Shown piece by piece: positions 1-8,952 of a stretch of DNA of 33,481 nucleotides (the stretch's first letter is position 1; the number at the start of each line of letters is the position of its first letter). A program made the translations under genes and the position numbers. Source of the DNA: Vulcanimicrobiota bacterium (GTDB lineage Bacteria > Vulcanimicrobiota > Xenobia > Xenobiales > JADMJV01); NCBI GenBank assembly GCA_022842865.1, contig JALHOV010000009.1, positions 495-33,975 of the forward strand, written 5' to 3'. Below the pieces are notes generated by a model. The model was not told the DNA's origin. It did no database searches and saw nothing but the letters and a program-made list of their open reading frames with translations.

Positions 1-2
1 GC

Positions 3-437
3 ACGGTTGGACTGGCCATCTACACCGTGCAGCGCGCTCGAGTTCGACCCCATGTTCTGGCTACCATTCAGGCCTTGCGGCCCGACCCGGCTACTTTGCG
101 TCAGCAGCTGGAGTTGGCCGCCTATCGCTTGCCTTTGGACGAATTCCTGGAGGCGGTGGAGGCCGAGCCAGCCCACTGGGACATCCCTCTTCACTGGACT
201 CAGTTCCTGGGGTTGCATTCCCATCGTCTGGAGAAGACGGCCTGGCAGGTGGTGTGGGAGAGGTGGAGCTCGCACGAGGATGCCCATCTGCGCCGTCTGT
301 GTCTGGAGACCTTATTGCATCATACCGGTTCTTTTGGTTGGACGGAGGAAAGCCGCGAGCGCTTGCGGCATTTTCAGGCCGATTCCGCCGGTCTGGTGAC
401 CGGCCGCGCTCAGTTCGTCTTTCCGCCCCCCGAATGA
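3..437 (+). CDS. Hypothetical protein, C-terminal part (gene runs off the left edge of the window)
   Basis: ORF open to the window edge in this frame; ends ...RAQFVFPPPE* at 437. No recognised domain. Confidence 0.6.
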   Translation, partial: TVGLAIYTVQRARVRPHVLATIQALRPDPATLRQQLELAAYRLPLDEFLEAVEAEPAHWDIPLHWTQFLGLHSHRLEKTAWQVVWERWSSHEDAHLRRLCLETLLHHTGSFGWTEESRERLRHFQADSAGLVTGRAQFVFPPPE

Positions 438-595
438 AGCTCTGATTCCATTGGGCGTGGTAACGAGATGGGAACGGCAGTCCAGCGGGTGGTCAATCTG
501 CGTCAGGAATGCGAGGTCAATTCTCGGCGGATGAGGCCGATCTAGCGAGACTGGGTGCGCCGGGAGTTCGGGCGTCGGCCTTGAAGGGGGGCGCC

Positions 596-1495
596 ATGTC
601 GATTCCCATTTATCTGGCCCATGAGTGCACTCCCCTATTGCCTGAATTGCTGGCACGCGAATTCCGAGTTTTTCGCGAGCCGGACTCTTCCATTCGAGGA
701 ATGGTCACCTCGGGTTCTCAGGGTGTTTCTGTAGGCCAGATGGAAAGGCTCCCGAATCTGCAGATTATCGCAAATTTCGGTGTGGGGGTGGAGCAGATCG
801 ATATGCAGGCGGCTCAGGCCCGCCATATCGTGGTGGCGAACACGCCGGATGTGCTCACCGAGTCGGTGGCGGAGCTGGCCCTGGGTCTGCTGCTGGCCAC
901 CGCTCGCCGATTGACGGTGGCCGACCGGCTGGTTCGGGAAAGGCTGTGGGGTAAGCGCAATTTTCCTCTGGGAACTCAGGTGTATGGAAAGAACTGCGGA
1001 GTGGTCGGTATGGGCCGCATTGGCCAGGCGATCGCCCGTCGAGCCGAGGCTTTTGGTATGAAAATTGCTTATCACACGCGAAACCGCCGCGACCTGCCCT
1101 ATCGATTCGTGACCGACCTGCAGGCGCTGGCCCAGGATAGCGATTTTCTGGTGTTGGCGTTGCCTGGTGGGCCCGCCACCGAGGGGATGATCGAAGCCAG
1201 GGTTCTGGCCGCGCTGGGACCCACGGGCATCTTGATCAACGTGGCCCGGGGCTCGGTGGTGGACGAGCCGGCACTGGTTCGGGCCTTGTTAACCGGCCAA
1301 ATCGGCGGAGCCGGCCTGGACGTCTTCGCTCACGAGCCCCAGGTGCCCGAGGAATTGCTGGATTTAGAGCAGGTCGTGCTGACCCCCCATCTGGGCAGCG
1401 CCACCGAGGAAGCCCGCCGCGCCATGGCAGAGCTGTGCGTGGCCAACTTGCGCTCTTTTTTTGCCGGTGAGGGAGCGCTCACCCCCTGGCCTTGA
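596..1495 (+). CDS. D-isomer specific 2-hydroxyacid dehydrogenase (glyoxylate/hydroxypyruvate reductase-like)
   Basis: MSIPIYLAHECTPLLPEL...; Rossmann motif GVVGMGRIGQAIARRAEAFGM; NVARGSVVDEPALVRAL; AGLDVFAHEPQVPEELL...VVLTPHLGSAT. Confidence 0.93.
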   Translation: MSIPIYLAHECTPLLPELLAREFRVFREPDSSIRGMVTSGSQGVSVGQMERLPNLQIIANFGVGVEQIDMQAAQARHIVVANTPDVLTESVAELALGLLLATARRLTVADRLVRERLWGKRNFPLGTQVYGKNCGVVGMGRIGQAIARRAEAFGMKIAYHTRNRRDLPYRFVTDLQALAQDSDFLVLALPGGPATEGMIEARVLAALGPTGILINVARGSVVDEPALVRALLTGQIGGAGLDVFAHEPQVPEELLDLEQVVLTPHLGSATEEARRAMAELCVANLRSFFAGEGALTPWP

Positions 1496-1572
1496 TTCTG
1501 GCGTTCGAAATTTAGCAACATTTCGCCCTGCCGGTAGTACTTTGGTAGAAATGGTCTGCCTATGGTTGAGCC

Positions 1573-2415
1573 GTGAGCTACTTATTGAAGGTTCGTGAAA
1601 ACGCCGACTTAAAGCAGGCGGAAGCCGCCAGGCAGATGGGCGTCTCCCGTCAATTTTTGGGGCGTTTGGAGCAAGGGCAATCACTACCCTCGGCCGAGCA
1701 GGCGGAGGTTCTGCGGAAATTCTACGGGTTGCCGGTCTTGGAAGCCGCACACTTATTAGATCAGTATGAGCGACGGCGAACCTTGTGTCCGTATGCGCTC
1801 GAGCTTGTTGATTCGACTCCCTGGCGGACGACTCACGACGATCATGGGTTCACGCTGCAGGCCCTGGGCCTGGACCCGGCGCTCTGGCAGTGGATGACCA
1901 GCTTCTTGCCCGCCGACGTCCCTCGGGAGTGCTTTGCATTGGGTCAGGTGGCTTCCCTGGGCGCCAGGCCGATGCTGGGCAACCCGAATCACTGGGACTT
2001 TCTCGAGCACGTGGTGGTCGATCACTTGGGCAAGTTGCCGGGCTGTCGTGTCTTTCCGGGGCTTCTTTACGCATCGGGTGACTCCGAGCTGTGGCTATGG
2101 CCACAAATGCGCCTGCGTATCGACGCCAGAACCTGGTTTCGCCTCGATGGACTGGTTGGCTACCGGAAGGCATCGCGGCGATTCTGGCTTGGCCTGGAGT
2201 GGGACGGCGCCGGTCGTGACTTGCGCAGGGATGCTTTTCGCACCGAGCGGTTAGGCATGCTGGAGGTGCGCATCACCAACCAGGAGATCGGGGAACTCCG
2301 CACCACCGCCCTACTTTTCGAACGAATCGAGAGCGCGATTGCGGCTCACCTGGCCAACCCCGGGCTGCTCAAGAACGCCGCTCCCAGGCTGATGCGGGTG
2401 AACCGCGAGCGGTAG
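1573..2415 (+). CDS. XRE-family HTH protein with C-terminal DUF559/VSR-like (PD-(D/E)XK type) domain
   Basis: GTG start. N-term KQAEAARQMGVSRQFLGRLEQGQSLPSAEQAEVLRKFYGL is an XRE HTH. C-term RLDGLVGYRKASRRFWLGLEWDGAGRDLRRDAFRTERLGMLEVRITNQEI resembles the DUF559/VSR core (E-x-DG...RRD...R...LG...VRIT). Confidence 0.7.
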   Translation: MSYLLKVRENADLKQAEAARQMGVSRQFLGRLEQGQSLPSAEQAEVLRKFYGLPVLEAAHLLDQYERRRTLCPYALELVDSTPWRTTHDDHGFTLQALGLDPALWQWMTSFLPADVPRECFALGQVASLGARPMLGNPNHWDFLEHVVVDHLGKLPGCRVFPGLLYASGDSELWLWPQMRLRIDARTWFRLDGLVGYRKASRRFWLGLEWDGAGRDLRRDAFRTERLGMLEVRITNQEIGELRTTALLFERIESAIAAHLANPGLLKNAAPRLMRVNRER

Positions 2416-2439
2416 ACTTCCACCTGTCTCCGACTGCAG

Positions 2440-2850
2440 GTGGTTGTCGCGGGGAGTGACAATGTTGCCGGTGGCCGGCAACAGGCCGGGTGTTGCCGCC
2501 TGGGAGTGACAATGTTGCCGGTGGCTGGTAACAGGGCCGGGTGGTGTCGCCTGGGAGTGACATGGTTGCCGGTGGCCTGTAACGCGGCGGGTGGTTGCCG
2601 CCTGGGAGTGACAATGTTGCCGGTGGCCGGTAACAGGGCCGGGTGTTGCGGCCTGGGAGTAACATGGTTACCGGTGGCCGGTAACAGGCCGGTTGGTGTC
2701 GCCTGGGAGTGACATGGTTGCCGGTGGCCGGTAACAGGGCCGGGTGGTTGCCGCCTGGGAGTGACAATGTTGCCGGTGGCCTGTAACGCGGCGGGTGGTT
2801 GCCGCCTGGGAGTGACATGGTTGCCGGTGGCCTGTAACAGGCCGGGTGGC
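2440..2850. repeat. Tandem repeat array, about 8 copies of a 50-52 bp unit containing an inverted repeat
   Basis: 'tggGAGTGACa' anchors at ~2451, 2501, 2552, 2603, 2654, 2704, 2756 and 2807. Core palindromes GTTGCCGG-TGG-CCGGCAAC (2464-2482) and GTTACCGG-TGG-CCGGTAAC (2667-2685). Confidence 0.95.
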
Positions 2851-2869
2851 CGGACAGTTGGTGGAAGCG

Positions 2870-4591
2870 TTACTGGCCCGGGATGAAGACTTCGTTGACG
2901 GCTCGTTCCATGAGGTCGGGGGGGAGGAGGCCCTGGTCGAGCAGGAAGTTGTTGAAGCGAAGGCGGTCGAACTTGCGGCCGAGCAGTAGTTCGGTCTGCA
3001 TACGTAGCTGAAGAATACGGGTGTATCCGTAGAAGTAGGTTCCCGCCTGACCGGGGTGGCGGAAGGTGTAGCGGTCGATTTCCTGTTTGGCCATGGCGGG
3101 GGAGACGGCCACTTCCTCGAGCAGGATGCGGCGGGCTTCTTCGGGGGTGATGCGGCCGAGGTTAAGCATGGGATCGAGGAAGGCGCGGGCAGCTCGCAGC
3201 AGGCGCATCTGCAGCGCCACCAGTTGGCCGTCCAGGGGGTGGTGGGGGAGCATTTCGGCTTCCGCATACAGGGCCCAGCCTTCCACGTTGACGCTGTTGC
3301 GTGCGTAGAGCACTCGGGCCAGGCTGACGCCGCGCTCCACCATGGCGGTGAACTGCAGCTCGTGGCCCGGGCGACCCTCGTGAGCGCTGACCGTCCAGGT
3401 GGCGCCGGGGAAATTAAAGTCATCGTATTCCTGGTTGGCTACGCTGACCGGCAGCACAAAGGTGCCTTGCTCTCCGTGGTTGTTGGCCAGTGGGGGAGGG
3501 TCCATATGGGGAGCGGGCTGGGCGGCCGACTCCGCTTCGCTGGCCAGGCGCACCTGCATGGGCCGGGCCGGCAGAGCCACCAGCTTTTCGCGGCGGATGA
3601 CCACTTCGATCTGGCGGTTGCGTTCCTGGTATTCCGACTCTAACCGGTTGTTAGGGATCTTCTCGCGTTTCAGCAGAGCGACCACCCGCGGGTATTCCGT
3701 GACCTGGAACCCCTTTTCGCGGGCCACCAGTGGAGCCAATTGCTGCAGCGCGGCACGCGTTTCCATAAACTCCAGCAAGGCGCCTTGAATGAGCTGGTCG
3801 GGCTCGATGTCGATTCCCCATTGCTTGAGGGTGAAGGCGTAGAGTTCCGGAGGCATTTTGAAGTCGGCCCGAGCCACGGGAAGAACGTTATTCTTCTCCC
3901 ACTGGACGTAATCGGTCACCTGCACTTCTAAGGCGGAAAGGGCGGACTCGGCGCCGTCGATCTTGTACTTCTGAAAGAGCTGGCGGATGCCCTGAACGTA
4001 GGTCTTGGCGTTGGCGACGCTGTCTTCCACGCTGAGGCGGGTGGGACCGAGCAATCCGGGCGAGCGGCGCTCGGCGAAGCGGTCCTTGGCCAGCTCGGTC
4101 AGGGGCCTGATTCCAGGCGCGAGACCGACGTAGCGCTGCAACAATTCGACGGCCTTGGCGCGCCGCTCGGGAGGGGTCTGGTCGTTGAGCAATACCTGCA
4201 TCCCGCCGAAAATGACCCCGGGAGTATCTACATAGAACAACAGGTATTTCTGGCGAAGCCGCAGCATCTGGCTATCTCGCTCGAGGCTGCCGATAAGAAT
4301 GTCCAGATCCTGGCGCACATTCGGATCTTTCTCCTGGGAAAGGCGCTTCTGCAATTCCTCAATCAAGGCTTGATTGGAAACCAGGCGTCGCTCGGTCAGC
4401 TGAGGGCCCAGGTCCATAGCCAGTCCATCGTATTGCGCAAGGCCGTTGGAGGAGGCCTCTTCGGGAAGGAAGCGCGCCTGCTCTTCCAGGACATAACGGG
4501 TATTTTGATTGCTGCGCGCCACCCAGGCGGGTTGGGCCCCCGCTCCCGCAGAAACCAGCAACAGTGCCAGCAGGCACAGTCCCTTTTTCAC
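2870..4591 (-). CDS. DUF885 domain-containing secreted protein (putative metallohydrolase)
   Basis: Signal peptide MKKGLCLLALLLVSAGAGAQ; DUF885-like motifs HEGRPGHELQF, NVEGWALYAE, and RYTFRHPGQAGTYFYGYTRILQLR. Confidence 0.88.
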   Translation of the reverse strand: MKKGLCLLALLLVSAGAGAQPAWVARSNQNTRYVLEEQARFLPEEASSNGLAQYDGLAMDLGPQLTERRLVSNQALIEELQKRLSQEKDPNVRQDLDILIGSLERDSQMLRLRQKYLLFYVDTPGVIFGGMQVLLNDQTPPERRAKAVELLQRYVGLAPGIRPLTELAKDRFAERRSPGLLGPTRLSVEDSVANAKTYVQGIRQLFQKYKIDGAESALSALEVQVTDYVQWEKNNVLPVARADFKMPPELYAFTLKQWGIDIEPDQLIQGALLEFMETRAALQQLAPLVAREKGFQVTEYPRVVALLKREKIPNNRLESEYQERNRQIEVVIRREKLVALPARPMQVRLASEAESAAQPAPHMDPPPLANNHGEQGTFVLPVSVANQEYDDFNFPGATWTVSAHEGRPGHELQFTAMVERGVSLARVLYARNSVNVEGWALYAEAEMLPHHPLDGQLVALQMRLLRAARAFLDPMLNLGRITPEEARRILLEEVAVSPAMAKQEIDRYTFRHPGQAGTYFYGYTRILQLRMQTELLLGRKFDRLRFNNFLLDQGLLPPDLMERAVNEVFIPGQ

Positions 4592-5022
4592 TAACGTACG
4601 ATCAGGCCGATGTTGGAGTTGTAGGCCGGCTTGTTGGGCGGCGTATCCGCTGCTTTGTGGTTGTGGCCGGCGCAGTGGAAAGAGAAAGACTCTGAGCCGG
4701 TGGTTTTGCCGGTCTTCGGGTCTCGCCTGATGCTGGTCATTTTGTAGGTGGCGCTGTAAGTATCTTTGCCGGCCGCCGGGCAGGTCGGAATATAGCGGAG
4801 ATACTCGAATTTCGGGTCTTTGTTGGTCAAAATCAGCAGATTGGTCGGGTAGCGACCCCCAAAGTCAGAGGCATACATTTCCAGCGCGGTGGCCAGATTC
4901 TTTTCGTTCGACTTGCAAGCCGTCAGTTGGCCCCGGGAACGGGCCTTGAGGAACCCTTCGGGTTGGGCCAGTACGGCGCCGGCCAGGAGTAGCAGAGCGG
5001 ATATGATCGCGAGCTTTTTCAT
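4591..5022 (-). CDS. Small secreted protein with pseudopilin-like globular region
   Basis: MKKLAIISALLLLAGAVLAQ signal peptide; ACKSNEKNLATALEMYASDFGGRYPTNLLILTN...YLRYIPTCPAAGKDTYS resembles GspG/type IV pilin-like globular domains. Confidence 0.65.
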   Translation of the reverse strand: MKKLAIISALLLLAGAVLAQPEGFLKARSRGQLTACKSNEKNLATALEMYASDFGGRYPTNLLILTNKDPKFEYLRYIPTCPAAGKDTYSATYKMTSIRRDPKTGKTTGSESFSFHCAGHNHKAADTPPNKPAYNSNIGLIVR

Positions 5023-5058
5023 GGTCTACTGTTGTCCAAGGCCGACACCAGATCCTCT

Positions 5059-7266
5059 CTACACCGGTGGCAGGTGGTCGAGCAGTTTGTCGGGGGTGAA
5101 GGGGTAGTCGCGCAGGCGGATGCCGGTGGCGTTGTAGATGGCATTGGCGACCGCGGCGCCAATGCCGCAAATTCCCAGTTCGCCGACCCCTTTGGCCTTC
5201 ATAGGCGAGCTTTTGTCGTCCAGTTCTTCGAGCATGACGACTTCGGTATGGGGGATGTCGGCGTGCACGGGCACGTGGTATTCGGCCAGGTCGTGGTTGA
5301 CAAAGTAGCCAAATCGCTTGTCCACCGCCAGCTCTTCCATGAGGGCGGCGCCGATGCCCATGGCCATGGCGCCGAGCAGCTGGGAACGAGCGGTTTTGGG
5401 GTTGAGGATGCGTCCGGCGGCAAAAACGCCGAGCACGCGGCGGATGCGGGTTTCGCCGCTGACGCGATGGACGGCGACCTCCACAAAGTGAGCGCCGAAA
5501 GAGGCCTGGGCCCACTTTTTCTGGGTGTCGGCGAAGTCGATCTTGTCCTCAGCGCTCATCCCCTTGGGGCCGGCCGCCTCGGCCAGGCTTTTGCTCTGGG
5601 CGGAAAAGGCCATTTTGCCGTCTTCGAAAGTGGTGGTCTCGGGGTCCCAGCCAGCCTGCTGGGCCAGTTTGGCGCGCAACAGCGTGCAAGCCGCGTAGAC
5701 GCCCGAGGTGGAGCTGTTGCCGCCGAACTGTCCGCCTGAACCGCAGGAAACGGGGTAGTGGCTTTCGGCCAGTTTGACGGTGACGTGGTGGAGCGGCACA
5801 CCCATCATTTCGGCGGCGGTCTGAGCCAAAACGGTATAAGATCCCGTGCCGATGTCGGTCATATCGGTTTCTACCGTGATGTGCCCCTTCTTGTCGATTT
5901 TCACGCGCGCGGCCGAGGGTTGGGTGGGGTTGTTGCGGAGGGCCGAAGCCATCCCCAGGCCGATCAGCCACTGGCCGTCGCGAATCTGTGCGGGTTTGGC
6001 GTTGCGTTTGCTCCAGCCGAATTTTTGAGCGCCCTCGCGCAGGCATTCCACCAGTTTGCGGCTGGAGAAGGGGCGAGCCGGGCCTTTTTCGGGGTCATAC
6101 TGAATGTCGTTGAGGATGCGCAGTTGGACGGGGTCCAGGTTGAGCTTCTCGGCCAACTCGTCCATGGCGACTTCCAGACTGAGGTGGCCGACGGCCTCTC
6201 CGGGCGCCCGCATGGCGTTTCCTTCCGGTAGGTCGAGCGCGGCCAGCTTGTGGGTTACCTGACGGTTGGCTCCGGCGTAAAGCAGCCTGGTTTGCGCGCC
6301 GGCCCTTTCTTCCCGGAAGCTATTGAGGTTTCCAGACCAGCTATCGTGAGCGATGGCCAGGATTTTGCCGTCGCTTCCGGCGCCGATGCGAATGCGCTGG
6401 ATGGTGGCCGGACGGTGGGTGGTGTTGTTGGGCACCTGAGAGCGACAGAGGGCCACCTTGACCGGTCTTTTCACCAGGCGGGCGCCCAGGGCGGCCAGGA
6501 TGGCGTCGCTGCGCACCCAGAGCTTGGCGCCGAAGCCTCCACCGATGAAGGGCGAACTGATGTGAATTTTTTCGTGACGGATGCCCAGAATCTCCGAGGT
6601 GTCGCGCACAGCCCAGGCGATCATCTGATTGGAAGTCCAGATCAGCAGCTGGTCGCCGTGCCAGGCGGCGATGGAGGCGGGAGGTTCCATCATCATGTGG
6701 CTGTGAGCGGGAGTTGTGTAGGTGCTGTCGATCTGCACCGGAGAACCGGCGAAGGCGCTGTCAAAATCTCCGACTTTGGTATCGGGTGGGCCAAACGGGC
6801 CGGCTTTGGGGGTGACGGCGTTGTCCTTCTCGGCGGCCAGATCGTAGCGACCTTTGGTAGGAGCGTAGGCTACCTCCACCAGTTTGGCCGCGTCTCGGGC
6901 CTGTTCGAAGGTTTCGGCCACCACCAGGGCGACCGTCTGATCGAAGTGCTCGACATTGGGCCCGGCCAGCAGCCGGGCCGCGTGAGACTTGGATTTTTTA
7001 AGTTTTCCAGCGTTTTTGTAGGTGACCACGCCCAGCACTCCCGGGGAGGCTTCCGCCCTCCGGGTGTCGATCCGGGTGATCGTGCCGGTGGCGATAGCGG
7101 AACCCAGGATCACTCCGTAAGCGGCGTTGGGAGCCAGGCTATTGCGCTCGTAGGCGTAAGCGGCGGTGCCGGTGACTTTGGCGCGGCCGTCGATGCGATC
7201 ATGGGGATGGCCGATGACTTTCCCCTGGTCGATGGGATTGGGTCCGGCGGGGGCGGTAAACTTCAT
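5059..7266 (-). CDS. paoC: Xanthine dehydrogenase-family aldehyde oxidoreductase, molybdopterin-binding subunit (PaoC/YagR-like)
   Basis: [40 protein letters not shown]...; FIGGGFGAKLW; AMRAPGEAVG; QFGGNSSTSGVYAAC; catalytic Glu context AKGVGELGICGIGAAVANAIYNATG. The ORF is open further upstream, but the ATG at 7266 fits the family. Confidence 0.92.
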   Translation of the reverse strand: MKFTAPAGPNPIDQGKVIGHPHDRIDGRAKVTGTAAYAYERNSLAPNAAYGVILGSAIATGTITRIDTRRAEASPGVLGVVTYKNAGKLKKSKSHAARLLAGPNVEHFDQTVALVVAETFEQARDAAKLVEVAYAPTKGRYDLAAEKDNAVTPKAGPFGPPDTKVGDFDSAFAGSPVQIDSTYTTPAHSHMMMEPPASIAAWHGDQLLIWTSNQMIAWAVRDTSEILGIRHEKIHISSPFIGGGFGAKLWVRSDAILAALGARLVKRPVKVALCRSQVPNNTTHRPATIQRIRIGAGSDGKILAIAHDSWSGNLNSFREERAGAQTRLLYAGANRQVTHKLAALDLPEGNAMRAPGEAVGHLSLEVAMDELAEKLNLDPVQLRILNDIQYDPEKGPARPFSSRKLVECLREGAQKFGWSKRNAKPAQIRDGQWLIGLGMASALRNNPTQPSAARVKIDKKGHITVETDMTDIGTGSYTVLAQTAAEMMGVPLHHVTVKLAESHYPVSCGSGGQFGGNSSTSGVYAACTLLRAKLAQQAGWDPETTTFEDGKMAFSAQSKSLAEAAGPKGMSAEDKIDFADTQKKWAQASFGAHFVEVAVHRVSGETRIRRVLGVFAAGRILNPKTARSQLLGAMAMGIGAALMEELAVDKRFGYFVNHDLAEYHVPVHADIPHTEVVMLEELDDKSSPMKAKGVGELGICGIGAAVANAIYNATGIRLRDYPFTPDKLLDHLPPV

Positions 7267-8198
7267 TATGCTTTGCCTCCTTGTAGGACGGATGCGATCA
7301 GGCGGGTGGCTAACGTCTTTTTGAAGGCCGTCTGAGTTGTGGTGCGGGCCCCGGCCAGGATCTGTTCGGCCTGTGGAGCCTTGCCTTCGGCCGCTTCCAC
7401 CCGCCACGGTTTGTGCGCCAGGCCGCCCAAAGCGAACTGAAACCGTCCGTCCGGCAACTGGATGGCAGCCAGGGATACGGCGGCGAAAGCGTAGGAGGCC
7501 CGGTCGCGCACCTTGATGTAGGTTTGTTTTCCCCCCACCGGCCGGGGCAGCGTTACGTGGGTGATGAGTTCTCCGGGTTTCAGGTTGGTGTCAACGTGCG
7601 GCGTGTTGCCGGGCAGCCGATGAAAGTCGGCGATAGGAATCTTACGTTGCGAACCGTCCGGGGAAATGGTTTCCACCTGGGCGTCGAGGACGCGCATGGC
7701 CACGGCCATGTCGGAGGGATGGGTGGCGATGCAGGCTTCCGAGACTCCCAGAATGCCCAGGTTGCGCTCGTAGCCGCCGATGGCCGAGCAGCCGCTGCCG
7801 GGATTGCGTTTGTTGCACGGCTTGGTGGTGTCGTAAAAATAGGGGCAGCGCGTGCGTTGTAATAAGTTGCCGGCAGTGGTGGCCTTGTTGCGCAACTGCG
7901 CCGAGGCTCCCGCCAGCAGGGCACGCGAGAGCACCGGGTAGTCTCGGCGGACTCGGGCGTCGGCGGCCAGGTCGGTGTTGCGGACCAGGGCGCCAATACG
8001 CAGGCCGTCGCTCGCCGCGGTGATCTTGTCCAGGCCCGTATGGTTGACGTCGATCAGGTGCGGCGGAGTCTCGATTTGATGCTTCATCAGGTCGAGCAGA
8101 TTGGTGCCCCCGGCGATAAATTTGGCGCCAGGGTGCTTTTGGGCGGCCTCAGCCGCTTCTTGTGGGGTTTTGACACGTTGATAGGTGAAAGGCTTCAT
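7266..8198 (-). CDS. paoB: Aldehyde oxidoreductase FAD-binding subunit (PaoB/YagS-like, with extra Fe-S Cys motif)
   Basis: [39 protein letters not shown]; Cys motif [26 protein letters not shown]. Start/stop overlap with the downstream CDS. Confidence 0.92.
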   Translation of the reverse strand: MKPFTYQRVKTPQEAAEAAQKHPGAKFIAGGTNLLDLMKHQIETPPHLIDVNHTGLDKITAASDGLRIGALVRNTDLAADARVRRDYPVLSRALLAGASAQLRNKATTAGNLLQRTRCPYFYDTTKPCNKRNPGSGCSAIGGYERNLGILGVSEACIATHPSDMAVAMRVLDAQVETISPDGSQRKIPIADFHRLPGNTPHVDTNLKPGELITHVTLPRPVGGKQTYIKVRDRASYAFAAVSLAAIQLPDGRFQFALGGLAHKPWRVEAAEGKAPQAEQILAGARTTTQTAFKKTLATRLIASVLQGGKA

Positions 8199-8199
8199 A

Positions 8200-8832
8200 T
8201 CAGGCTTCTCCGGCCACTTCGCGGACGGCCGCGATGATGTTGGAATAGGCTCCGCAGCGGCAGAGATTGCCGCTCATTCGTTCCCGGAGTTCCGGGTCCG
8301 TGGGCCGCATCGGACCGTTCAGGTCAGCGCTGACGTGGCTGGGAATTCCCGCCTGGAGCTCCTTGAGGGCGCCCACGGCCGAGCAAATCTGCCCGGGGGT
8401 GCAGTAGCCGCACTGAAAGCCATCGTGCTTGACGAAGGCAGCTTGCAGCGGATGCAGTTTTTCGGGTGTGCCCAGGCCTTCGATGGTGGTTACACTATCG
8501 CCCTCGTGCATCACGGCCAGGCTGAGGCACGAATTGATGCGGCGGCCGTTGACGAGCACCGTGCAGGCGCCGCACTGGCCGTGGTCGCAGCCTTTTTTGG
8601 TGCCGGTCAGCTGGAGATGCTCACGCAGTGCATCTAGCAGGCTGGTGCGCGGATCCAGAGTCAAGTGGTGCGCCTTGCCGTTCACCTTCAAGGTCATCGC
8701 CAGTCCGGGCACGCTTTCCGTGGGAGGAGCAGGCATGGCCTGGGGCGGGCTGTTCCAGGGAGTGGCCACCAGGGCGCCGGTCACTGCGGCGCCGGTGGTC
8801 ATGAAATCGCGGCGTGTCCAATGGTTTTCCAT
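8200..8832 (-). CDS. paoA: Aldehyde oxidoreductase 2Fe-2S subunit with Tat signal (PaoA/YagT-like)
   Basis: [25 protein letters not shown] (Tat-like RRDF); two 2Fe-2S sites [23 protein letters not shown] and [11 protein letters not shown]...[11 protein letters not shown]. Confidence 0.9.
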   Translation of the reverse strand: MENHWTRRDFMTTGAAVTGALVATPWNSPPQAMPAPPTESVPGLAMTLKVNGKAHHLTLDPRTSLLDALREHLQLTGTKKGCDHGQCGACTVLVNGRRINSCLSLAVMHEGDSVTTIEGLGTPEKLHPLQAAFVKHDGFQCGYCTPGQICSAVGALKELQAGIPSHVSADLNGPMRPTDPELRERMSGNLCRCGAYSNIIAAVREVAGEA

Positions 8833-8952
8833 GGAAACGCCTTCCGCTTCTGAAGCCCCCTTGCCTTCCGCAGGAACCGGGATTTCTGTCATCAATTCTG
8901 GTGTCGGGTATAGTACTCCAGGGGATTGCGGCATGGAGGCGAAGCTTTGGGA

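Noticed and set aside
468-583. Short ORF with an in-frame TAG between gene 1 and the dehydrogenase as evidence of stop-codon recoding
   Set aside because: Many genes here end normally with TAG, TAA or TGA; the region is short with no recognisable product.
2369-2818. ORFs 2369..2818 (-), 2440..2712 (+) and the repeat part of 2668..3423 (-) as proteins
   Set aside because: The open frames result from the repeat period being near a multiple of three; both strands are open; no plausible fold or RBS.
2440-2850. CRISPR array
   Set aside because: Whole units repeat head-to-tail without unique spacers.
3056-7335. Plus-strand ORFs opposite DUF885 and PaoC-like genes (e.g. 3056..3643, 5032..5739, 6250..7335)
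   Set aside because: Antisense shadow ORFs typical of GC-rich genes; the minus-strand products are recognisable protein families.
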